Assembly: GCA_945224895.1 (NCBI GenBank) | Contig: CALYNW010000023.1 | Coordinates: forward strand, 1-8,920 | DNA length: 8,920 nucleotides | DNA from: an uncultured Clostridia bacterium | Lineage (GTDB): Bacteria; Bacillota; Clostridia; Oscillospirales; Acutalibacteraceae | Direction of reading: 5' to 3' | Shown here: positions 1 to 6,590 of the stretch, one piece after another | How positions within the stretch are numbered: the stretch's first letter is position 1 | Layout of the letters: each line of letters starts with the position of its first letter | Translations under genes and position numbers: made by a program | Notes under the pieces: model-generated | Seen by the model: only the letters and a program-made list of their open reading frames with translations | What the model was told of the DNA's origin: nothing | The model's database searches: none

Positions 1-9
1 AAAGAAATG

Positions 10-30
10 AAAAACCCCGCGTTAGCGGAA
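10..30 (-). terminator. Possible intrinsic terminator downstream of polA
   Basis: Read on the minus strand, CCGC-TAAC-GCGG forms a 4-bp GC stem (28-25 pairing with 20-17) that two U·G wobble pairs extend to 6 bp. Five T residues (14-10) follow. It lies about 90 nt past the polA stop codon and is the only terminator-like structure after that gene. The stem is short, so it could be weak, or just part of the inverted-repeat cluster in which it sits. Confidence 0.45.
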
Positions 31-90
31 ACATAATATATCTGCTTTGCAGATGCACTATACAAATACGTAATTTGTTTTGACGAAACG
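15..90. repeat. Cluster of small inverted repeats in the polA 3' intergenic region
   Basis: This non-coding stretch holds several adjacent inverted repeats: CCGC/GCGG (17-20 and 25-28, loop 4), ATCTGC/GCAGAT (40-45 and 49-54, loop 3), CAAAT/ATTTG (63-67 and 73-77 around ACGTA), and GTTT/AAAC (77-80 and 86-89). No ORF covers it on either strand. Such density of short hairpins is typical of dispersed intergenic repeat elements, but only one copy is in the window, so repeat status is inference. It could instead be polA 3' UTR structure or part of the leader of the next gene beyond the left edge. Confidence 0.4.
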
Positions 91-117
91 CAGCATAACG
101 GAAAAAGACACAATTTT

Positions 118-2721
118 TTAATGTGCATCAAACCAAGTGTTGCCTATTTTTCCGTCTGCCTTAAGGCGGACCTTCATTTTGCAGGCATTTTCCATTTCCT
201 CGGTTACTATCTCAAGTGCTCTTTGAGCCTCTTCCTCAGGAGCCTCAACAATAAGCTCGTCGTGTACCTGAAGAATAAGCTGAGATTTCATACCTTCCTC
301 TCTTAAGCGTCTGTCAACCTTTACCATAGCAATTTTGATAATATCGGCGGCAGTACCCTGAATAGGCATATTTCTTGCAACTCTTTCACCGAAGGCACGC
401 ATCATATGATTGCTTGAGGCAAGCTCGGGAAGATAACGCTTTCTATGGAAAAGTGTTTCGCTGTATCCCTTATCCTTAGCCAAATCAATCATTCTTTGCA
501 TATAATTATTTACACCGCTGTAGGTGGCAAGATAATTGTCAATATACTGCTTTGCCTCTTTATTTGAAACGCCGATATCCTTTGCAAGAGAAAATGCACC
601 TATACCGTAAACAATACCGAAATTAACAGCCTTTGCCCTGCTACGCATCTGAGGTGTAACCATTTCAAGAGGAAGATTAAACACCTGTGATGCAGTGATA
701 GCGTGGATATCATCACCGTTATTAAAAGCGTTAATCATATTTTCATCACCCGAAAGGTCGGAAAGAACACGAAGCTCAATCTGACTGTAATCGGCGTCAA
801 CAAGCCTTTTGCCACTGCCTGCAATGAAAAATTTTCTCATTTCTCTGCCAAGCTCCGTACGGATAGGGATATTCTGCAAATTCGGCTCAAGTGATGAAAT
901 TCTGCCTGTTCTTGTTTCAACCTGATTAAAGCGTGTATGAATTCTGCCGTCAGGCTCAATAACCTTCAATAAGCCGTCACAATAGGTTGATTTCAGCTTT
1001 GAAAGAGAACGGTATTCAAGTATCTGAGATATAACGGGGTGCTCATTTACAAGTCCCTCAAGAACCTCTGCATTTGTTGAATAGCCTGTCTTAGTTTTCT
1101 TCTTGCAGGGTAGCTTTAAATCCTCAAAAAGTGCTACGCCCAGCTGTTTAGGAGAATTTATGTTAAATTCATAGCCAACGCTGTCGTAAATATCCTTTGT
1201 CAGCTCGTTTATTCTTTCGCCTAACTGCTTGCCGAATTTTTCTATTCCCTCCCTGTCAACCTCAAAGCCTGCATATTCCATTTTTGCCAAAACCTCTGAA
1301 AGGGGCAGTTCGATATCATTTAGCAATGATCTTTCGTTTGCCTCGTCAATGAGCCTGTCTGTCTTTTCAAACAAGGGCTTGATTACTGCCGAAATAGATA
1401 CAGTGGTGTCATTTTCGCCAAGAGAATTGAGAAATTCAGGGAGCTTTACACCGTATTCAAGCGCCAGATGCTCAATATCATATCTTGAATCACCGGGTCT
1501 TAAAAGATAGGCGGAAAGCATTAAATCTCCGCAGACATTTTTAAGTCTTACACCGTACTTGCAGGCAAGGCGGTGCAATTCCTTTGTATTATACGAAAAT
1601 TTCCTTATGTCTTCATTCTCAAAGAAATTACGTACAAAATACGAAAACTCAGGAGTTTCAAAGGGCATCACAATTATTTCGTCACCGAATGCAAAATACA
1701 AATCCCCCACTGTTCCGTCAATAATATTGGGATAAAAATATGCGTCTGTCCCCTTTAATCTGTCAAGGAGATAATCAGCGTCAACACAGGTAAGACGGCT
1801 GATTTCCCTTTTCTTTTCCTGCGTTGCTTCTTCGTTAACCGAAGCACCGTTAGGGTCAAGATTAAATTTCGGTATAAGTGAAAAAAGCTCCAGCCTTACA
1901 AACTGTGAAACGGCTCTGCCATCATTTTCTCTTTTTACTACATAGCTGTTTATATCTGTATCAACAGGTGCATCTGTCCTTATAGTACCTAAATCAAGGG
2001 AAAGATATGCCTTTTCCTTATCATTGGCAAGCTTTGCTTTAACGCCTGCTTTGATATCAAGCTCATCAAGATTATCATAAATATAATCAATATTATGAAA
2101 ACGTTGAATAAGGTCAAGAGCGGTTTTTGCACCGACACCTGCAACACCGGGAATGTTGTCGGAGCTGTCGCCCTGAAGCGCCTTAACCTGAATAAGCTCG
2201 TCTGGTGTAACTCCGTATTCGTCGGCAATAGCATTTTCGTCATAAATATCGGTAACAGCCTGTCCCATTTTCGTACGTGCAAGAAGAACCTTAACACCGC
2301 CGTGTGCAAGCTGGAGAGAATCCCTGTCACCTGTTGCAATAAAGCACTCATCACCGTTTTTACGGCAAGCCTCTGCAAGCGTACCGAGAATATCGTCAGC
2401 CTCCCAGCCCTCTTTTTCAATAGTGGCTATTCCAAGGCTATGAAGTAACTCCTTTAGCACAGGCATCTGACTTCTCAATTCGTCGGGCATTGCGTGACGC
2501 CCTGCCTTGTATTCGTCATATATTTTATGCCTAAAGGTAGGAGCGTGAACGTCAAAGGCAACGGCAACAGCATCAGGATTACACAAATCCCTAAGCTTTA
2601 AATATATAGTTAAAAAGCCGTAAACGGCATTAGTATATTCTCCGTTTTTAGTAGTCAAGAGCTTTATTCCGTAAAATGCTCGGTTGATTATACTGTTTCC
2701 GTCAATTACAAGTAGCTTCAT
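118..2721 (-). CDS. polA: DNA polymerase I
   Basis: Cytoplasmic repair polymerase that removes RNA primers from Okazaki fragments and fills gaps. At 867 residues it is full length for the family. Residues 1-290 are the 5' nuclease (flap) domain, with acidic metal ligands at D7, D57, E107/D109/D110, D132/D134 and D185/D188, followed by the helix-hairpin-helix GVAGVGAKTA. Residues 310-470 have the 3'-5' exonuclease fold, but the expected Asp-x-Glu motif is absent (the matching strand near 327-334 reads AYFYPNII). The exo II Asp also appears replaced (SYNTKELH, 376-383), so proofreading is probably lost, as in the Bacillus and Thermus enzymes. The polymerase domain is intact: motif A ADYSQIELR with catalytic D644, motif B with R693, K697, F701 and Y705, and motif C QVHDE with D821. 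The ATG follows a good ribosome binding site (GAGGG, 2728-2732). The gene has its own promoter upstream. Confidence 0.98.
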   Translation of the reverse strand: MKLLVIDGNSIINRAFYGIKLLTTKNGEYTNAVYGFLTIYLKLRDLCNPDAVAVAFDVHAPTFRHKIYDEYKAGRHAMPDELRSQMPVLKELLHSLGIATIEKEGWEADDILGTLAEACRKNGDECFIATGDRDSLQLAHGGVKVLLARTKMGQAVTDIYDENAIADEYGVTPDELIQVKALQGDSSDNIPGVAGVGAKTALDLIQRFHNIDYIYDNLDELDIKAGVKAKLANDKEKAYLSLDLGTIRTDAPVDTDINSYVVKRENDGRAVSQFVRLELFSLIPKFNLDPNGASVNEEATQEKKREISRLTCVDADYLLDRLKGTDAYFYPNIIDGTVGDLYFAFGDEIIVMPFETPEFSYFVRNFFENEDIRKFSYNTKELHRLACKYGVRLKNVCGDLMLSAYLLRPGDSRYDIEHLALEYGVKLPEFLNSLGENDTTVSISAVIKPLFEKTDRLIDEANERSLLNDIELPLSEVLAKMEYAGFEVDREGIEKFGKQLGERINELTKDIYDSVGYEFNINSPKQLGVALFEDLKLPCKKKTKTGYSTNAEVLEGLVNEHPVISQILEYRSLSKLKSTYCDGLLKVIEPDGRIHTRFNQVETRTGRISSLEPNLQNIPIRTELGREMRKFFIAGSGKRLVDADYSQIELRVLSDLSGDENMINAFNNGDDIHAITASQVFNLPLEMVTPQMRSRAKAVNFGIVYGIGAFSLAKDIGVSNKEAKQYIDNYLATYSGVNNYMQRMIDLAKDKGYSETLFHRKRYLPELASSNHMMRAFGERVARNMPIQGTAADIIKIAMVKVDRRLREEGMKSQLILQVHDELIVEAPEEEAQRALEIVTEEMENACKMKVRLKADGKIGNTWFDAH

Positions 2722-2749
2722 TGTTTTCCCTCGTTTAAAATTTTGTATT

Positions 2750-2778
2750 ATTATACCATATTATTTTAATGTCTACAA
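2750..2778 (-). promoter_or_regulatory. polA promoter (extended -10)
   Basis: On the minus strand there is a perfect -10 TATAAT (2755-2750) preceded by TGG, giving the extended -10 TGnTATAAT. A partial -35 TTGTAG (2778-2773) lies exactly 17 bp upstream. Initiation would fall near 2743, leaving a leader of about 22 nt that contains the polA ribosome binding site. It occupies the whole 62-bp gap between ylmH and polA, and no terminator is visible there, so polA can probably also be read from ylmH. Confidence 0.75.
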
Positions 2779-2783
2779 TTATT

Positions 2784-3500
2784 TTATACAAACTTTCGTA
2801 TTGATACAACAAGCCTGTCCTTTTTTGTCTTATGAAGCTCACAATCAAAGATAAATCTTCCAAAGCCTCTGACAGATACTATATCATTTTCCTTAACATT
2901 ATATGAGGAGCTTTGAATTTTTCTGCTGTTGACAAAGATTTTGTCGGCTTCAAACAGCCTTAACGCTTCCTTTCTTGAAAGCTTATACACAGCGCTGACA
3001 AGAACATCTGCTCTAAGGGAGCTGACAACAAGCTCCTTTTCCTCAAAGGAAGCGCCGAAGCCTTCAGGTAAATTTTCAGCAGGACTGACATATACCGAGG
3101 TATGCTTTACCTTAGTAAGATTTTTAAGGATATATTCCTTTATCTGCTCAAGGCAAAACAGATAACCGCAGTTATTTTCCACAACAATATCCCCGAGCAT
3201 TTCACGCTTAATGCCCAAATTCATCAATGCTCCCAGAAAATCACGGTGAGTAAGACTATCGGCAAATTTCTTTGAAGCAGGAGAAATAAGCAGACAGGAA
3301 ATAGGGAAATCCCCGTCTGTAATATCCTCACCAAAGCCTACAACAACTCTTTCGGCTGAGCAGTAACCGCCGTAGGTAATACAGGGCAAATACATTTCCT
3401 TTAAAATACTTTGCTCCTCCATATTGAGAAAATCACTGAACACCTTACATTTCCTGTCATAAGCCCTATCGTAAAGCTCGTTAAATCTTTTTTCATCCAT
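2784..3500 (-). CDS. ylmH: YlmH-family S4-domain RNA-binding protein
   Basis: A 238-residue protein of the YlmH family, which binds RNA/ribosomes through an S4 domain. In Bacillus, YlmH has been linked to ribosome-associated quality control; that is family knowledge, not visible here. The N-terminal and middle domain carries the family signature HRDFLGALMNLGIKREMLGDI split across residues 85-105. The S4 domain spans about 161-220, with the typical SRKEALRLFEADKIFVNSRK core (175-194) and a basic C-terminal end. In many Firmicutes ylmH sits in the ylm/divIVA cell-division cluster; here it stands between an unknown surface protein and polA, away from that setting. The ATG has a GGAG at 3508-3511 with 7-nt spacing. 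That site directly abuts the T-run of the upstream gene's terminator, so how ylmH is transcribed is unclear. Confidence 0.9.
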   Translation of the reverse strand: MDEKRFNELYDRAYDRKCKVFSDFLNMEEQSILKEMYLPCITYGGYCSAERVVVGFGEDITDGDFPISCLLISPASKKFADSLTHRDFLGALMNLGIKREMLGDIVVENNCGYLFCLEQIKEYILKNLTKVKHTSVYVSPAENLPEGFGASFEEKELVVSSLRADVLVSAVYKLSRKEALRLFEADKIFVNSRKIQSSSYNVKENDIVSVRGFGRFIFDCELHKTKKDRLVVSIRKFV

Positions 3501-3511
3501 AAATAAACTCC

Positions 3512-3539
3512 AAAAAAACCGCAGTATAAACTGCGGTTT
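3512..3539 (-). terminator. Strong intrinsic terminator of the 307-residue protein gene
   Basis: On the minus strand AAACCGCAGT-TTAT-ACTGCGGTTT gives a perfect 10-bp stem with a 4-nt loop, and an uninterrupted seven-T run (3518-3512) that overlaps the foot of the stem. It starts about 28 nt after the stop codon at 3567. The opposite strand lacks a good T-run after the stem, so it acts on minus-strand transcripts. Only 12 nt separate it from the ylmH start codon. Confidence 0.92.
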
Positions 3540-3566
3540 AATAAATCAATTATTCGAGCAATCTTC

Positions 3567-4490
3567 TTACTTAGCCACTACGCCTCTTGACTCCTTCATA
3601 AATTCGGCACTTGCAGGGAAGTGGTTTGTATATACGATATCAAGTGAAGCGCTCTTATTCTTAAGAACTGCAACATTTGCGTGCTTAACATCAATATGTA
3701 CATCCATTTCGTAATCGGCAGTTGTGATTTCTCCTGTCTTTGTGTCAATAGTAACAACACCTTTACCGCCGGCATAGGAAACTACGAAGTTTTCATCAAT
3801 GGTACCCTCTGAGAAAGAAAGTACACTGATAGACTCAACAACTCCGCTGATATCACCGAGAGTGTTAAAGAAACGTCCCTGAGCATCCTCACCGGGCATA
3901 GAAAGAATTACTTCCTTAGGCTGAATGGTAACAGTGATTGTACCGTCGCCGTTATCAACAACGTTTGCCATAGCAACATCATCAACTGTTAATGCTGATG
4001 TGGTGCAGTTAAATTTACCGTCATTTCTTGTATCGGTTTGAGGGTCTCTGTTTCCGCTTGGAGGAAGACCGATAACATTACCTGAGAACAGACCTCCTAC
4101 GATACCGGGAACAAGACCGTCAAGCATAGAGTTTGACTTACCCTCAACAAGAAGGTTTTGAACGGTAAGGTTTTCATCACCGAGAAGCTTGTAAAATGTT
4201 TTTGGATCACCGTTTTCGGTGTAGTTTGCTGTAAGAGTCTTAGTGTAGTCGTAGCACTCTACATAGTAATTTACAACATCTTCAACTGTAGCAAATTCTT
4301 TTCCGCCGTATGTACCCGCAACAAATTCGTCAATTACAATCTCTTCACCTGTTGAGGCACTGTCCTCACCCTCGGTGGTTTCGGTAATAACGGGATACTT
4401 ATAGATAACAACAGCAGTTGCTACTAAGCAAACAACAAGTACAACAGCAAGAAAGCTGTTAATTTTACTTAAACCTGATTTTCTTTTCAT
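3567..4490 (-). CDS. Membrane-anchored extracytoplasmic protein of unknown function
   Basis: I do not recognise this 307-residue protein. It begins with a basic tip (MKRKSGLSK) and one hydrophobic segment at about 12-30, followed by an acidic, Ser/Thr-rich linker (36-55), so it is most likely an N-terminally anchored protein facing outward. No lipobox is present: C21 is preceded by LVV, not a small residue. There are two other cysteines, C79 and C161, which could form a disulfide. Residues 65-115 look helical, 120-145 are glycine-rich, and about 164-290 alternate in a beta-strand pattern (for example DGTITVTIQ, VVTIDTKTGEITTADYEMDV), like beta-rich substrate-binding or lipoprotein-type domains. 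It follows phoR by 81 bp but has its own promoter and terminator, so it is probably a separate unit. The start is supported by GGGG about 9 nt upstream of the ATG. Confidence 0.85.
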   Translation of the reverse strand: MKRKSGLSKINSFLAVVLVVCLVATAVVIYKYPVITETTEGEDSASTGEEIVIDEFVAGTYGGKEFATVEDVVNYYVECYDYTKTLTANYTENGDPKTFYKLLGDENLTVQNLLVEGKSNSMLDGLVPGIVGGLFSGNVIGLPPSGNRDPQTDTRNDGKFNCTTSALTVDDVAMANVVDNGDGTITVTIQPKEVILSMPGEDAQGRFFNTLGDISGVVESISVLSFSEGTIDENFVVSYAGGKGVVTIDTKTGEITTADYEMDVHIDVKHANVAVLKNKSASLDIVYTNHFPASAEFMKESRGVVAK

Positions 4491-4525
4491 ACAAAAATTC
4501 CCCTTCTGTACATTATTACTCCTAT

Positions 4526-4554
4526 ATAATATACTAAAACTTTCATTTTTTCAA
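4526..4554 (-). promoter_or_regulatory. Promoter of the 307-residue protein gene
   Basis: On the minus strand, -35 TTGAAA (4554-4549, 5 of 6 consensus) and -10 TATTAT (4531-4526, 5 of 6) are separated by exactly 17 bp. Predicted initiation near 4519 gives a leader of about 28 nt. No TTAACA-type box is seen in this gap, so there is no sign that PhoP controls this gene. No terminator separates it from phoR, so readthrough from the phosphate operon is also possible. Confidence 0.6.
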
Positions 4555-4571
4555 TATATTTTTTATTTATT

Positions 4572-5894
4572 TTATTTTTTCAGCATTATTGTAATCTCCG
4601 TACCCTCTCCGAAAACGCTGTCAAGGGTTAAATCTGCACCGTGCTGCTGGGCAATATGCTTGACTATAGCAAGCCCTAATCCTGTACCGCCTGTCGCCTT
4701 GCTTCTGCTTTTATCAACCCTGAAAAACCGTTCAAAAATTCTGTCCTTATACTTGTCCGGTATACCTATTCCCGTGTCCTTAACCGTCAGCCTTGCACCG
4801 CTTTCCAAGGGCTCCACCGAAACGGTAACGCTTCCGTTTTCCTTATTATATCTTATTGCGTTGTCGCAGAGATTGTAAACAAGCTCCTCAAGAAGACTGC
4901 CGTTTCCCTTGACGTAACAGCTTTCGCCTATAAGGTTAAGCACTACATTTTTATTTTGGGCATTTATGGAAAGCGCCTCAACACATCTTTTGCATATTTC
5001 ATAAATATCAACAGACTCAAAGGTAATTTTCTGCTCGTCATTTTCCTCAAGCTGTGAGAGCTGAATAATATCCTCGCTGAGGCTTACAAGACGAAGTGCC
5101 TGTTTTCTGATAACACCTGCAAAGGGCTTAATATCTTCAGGCTTAGCCATACCGTTTTCAATAAGCTCCGCATAGCCTGCAATGGAAGTCAGCGGAGTTT
5201 TAAGCTCATGGGAAACATTTGCCGTAAACTGCTTTTTCTGCTTATCAAGTGCCTTCTGTCTGTTCTCCTGCTCCTTTAATGCGTCAACCAATGGCTTTAG
5301 CTCATCATAGGTTTTTATATCATCAAGATTTCCCAGATTTTCGCCCAGCTCCTCAACAGGCTTTACGATACTTTTCGTTATGCCTACGCTGATAACGGCT
5401 GACATACAGATAACGAATATAATTGAAATCACAACATAAATAAGTATATTTGAAAAGAAGAAATTAACGCTGTCAGCCCTTGTGGAAACTCTGAGCACAT
5501 TACCGCCCTCAAGAAGCTTAGCATAGTAATATGTATTCTCATTCAATGTTTCCGAGCGTCTTACCGTGCTTGATTCACCGTTCTCCACCGCCTGCTTAAA
5601 TTCCTCACGGTTGGAATGGTTTTCCATTTTTGAGGCGTCCTCATTGCTGTCTGCAAGAACAGTTCCGTCCCTTGCAATAAGCGTTATTCTCGTATCCTCA
5701 TCAAGTCCGTTATTTATAAATGCGTAATCACTGCTTTGCTTTAGCTCCGCCTCAACAACAGCTTCAACAGCATTAAGATTTTCTTTAACCTGATTTTCGC
5801 TGTAGGAATAAAATATTGCCACAACAACAACTGCTGTTATGGCAATTAAAGATATACCGAAAGCAAGTATTTTTCCAAGGGTTTTTTTAGTCAT
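4572..5894 (-). CDS. phoR: PhoR-type sensor histidine kinase
   Basis: A 440-residue membrane kinase that would phosphorylate the regulator encoded just upstream. TM1 is at about 8-29 and TM2 at about 148-172. Between them is a roughly 118-residue extracytoplasmic domain (TLIARDGTVLADS around 71-83, then KMENHSNREEF) of the PAS/Cache-like type usual in Firmicute PhoR proteins. A short HAMP-like coiled linker (175-222) leads straight into the HisKA helix with phosphoacceptor H229 in VSHELKTPL. The ATPase domain has N box NLCDNAIRYN (341-350), G1 DTGIGIP (373-379), F box FERFFRVDKS (387-396) and G2 GGTGLGLAIV (402-411). The cytoplasmic PAS domain of E. coli and B. subtilis PhoR is absent, which explains the shorter length. 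Its ATG directly abuts the regulator's stop codon (TAA|ATG), implying translational coupling. Assignment to phosphate sensing rests on sequence style plus the transporter neighbour; a related envelope sensor is possible. Confidence 0.9.
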   Translation of the reverse strand: MTKKTLGKILAFGISLIAITAVVVVAIFYSYSENQVKENLNAVEAVVEAELKQSSDYAFINNGLDEDTRITLIARDGTVLADSNEDASKMENHSNREEFKQAVENGESSTVRRSETLNENTYYYAKLLEGGNVLRVSTRADSVNFFFSNILIYVVISIIFVICMSAVISVGITKSIVKPVEELGENLGNLDDIKTYDELKPLVDALKEQENRQKALDKQKKQFTANVSHELKTPLTSIAGYAELIENGMAKPEDIKPFAGVIRKQALRLVSLSEDIIQLSQLEENDEQKITFESVDIYEICKRCVEALSINAQNKNVVLNLIGESCYVKGNGSLLEELVYNLCDNAIRYNKENGSVTVSVEPLESGARLTVKDTGIGIPDKYKDRIFERFFRVDKSRSKATGGTGLGLAIVKHIAQQHGADLTLDSVFGEGTEITIMLKK

Positions 5895-6575
5895 TTAATC
5901 ACCGACCTTGTAGCCTACGTTTCTTATTGTTTTGATGTGCTCGCCTGCACTGCCTAATTTTTTTCTAAGGGACTGAATATGAACGTCAACCGTTCTGTTG
6001 CCCTGTTCAAAATTATATCCCCAAACAATTTCCATAAGCCTGTCACGAGTAAGGACAATACCCTTGTTTCTGATAAGGTGCTTTAAAATTTCATACTCCT
6101 TGTAGGTCAAATCGACCTCATTTGAGTCCACAAGAACAGTATGCTTATTTTCGTCAAGCTCAATATTTTTATAAACAAGAACGGTTTTAACCTTCCTTGC
6201 AGTTCTGCGAAGAACAGCCTTTACCCTTGAAACAAGCTCCATTACACCGAAGGGTTTAGTGATATAATCGTCGGCACCTGCGTCAAGCCCCTTAACTGCG
6301 TCAATCTCACTTGTCTTTGCCGTTACCATAATAACGGGAATATCACTGTACTGAGCAGTTTTTCTGATTTTATTCAGTATGGCAAGACCGTCATCCTCGG
6401 GGAGCATAATATCAAGAAGAATTAAATCGGGGATTTTTTTCTCAAGCGCCTTAAAAAAATCCTTTCCGTTGTCAAAGCCTTTAACCTCAAACTCGGAATT
6501 TTTAAGAGCATAAATCTCCAGCTCTCTTATTGAAACGTCATCTTCAATAATGTATACAATAGGTTTTTCACTCAT
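5895..6575 (-). CDS. phoP: PhoP/PhoB-type response regulator (OmpR family)
   Basis: DNA-binding transcription regulator activated by the adjacent kinase. Numbered from the ATG at 6575 (226 residues), the receiver domain is 1-122, with acidic pocket E11/D12/D13, phosphoacceptor D55 in LLDIMLP, T85 and K107 in ITKPFG. The winged-helix output domain is about 130-226, with recognition helix NRTVDVHIQSLRKKLG (193-208) and the closing wing TIRNVGYK. The frame also opens at a GTG at 6590 directly after the transporter's stop. I prefer the ATG because MSEKPIVYIIEDD is the normal family N-terminus, a weak GTGAG lies about 10 nt upstream, and no ribosome binding site precedes the GTG. It lies between the Na/Pi transporter and phoR with no room for a promoter, so it is operonic. 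Likely targets are the repeated TTAACA boxes upstream of the operon. Confidence 0.93.
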   Translation of the reverse strand: MSEKPIVYIIEDDVSIRELEIYALKNSEFEVKGFDNGKDFFKALEKKIPDLILLDIMLPEDDGLAILNKIRKTAQYSDIPVIMVTAKTSEIDAVKGLDAGADDYITKPFGVMELVSRVKAVLRRTARKVKTVLVYKNIELDENKHTVLVDSNEVDLTYKEYEILKHLIRNKGIVLTRDRLMEIVWGYNFEQGNRTVDVHIQSLRKKLGSAGEHIKTIRNVGYKVGD

Positions 6576-6590
6576 ACACGTACATCTCAC

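Noticed and set aside
1158..1170. TTTATGTTAAATTC inside polA, very like the core of the Pho-box-like sites
   Set aside because: It encodes the conserved EFNINSPKQLG motif of Pol I, is a single hexamer with no partner at 11 bp, and lies far inside a coding region.
1989..2420. 143-codon minus-strand open frame
   Set aside because: It overlaps polA in another frame, has no family-like composition, and polA is intact here.
4401..4456. Possible lipoprotein signal in the 307-residue protein
   Set aside because: The residues before C21 are LVV; a lipobox needs a small residue (G, A or S) directly before the cysteine, so a plain signal anchor is more likely.
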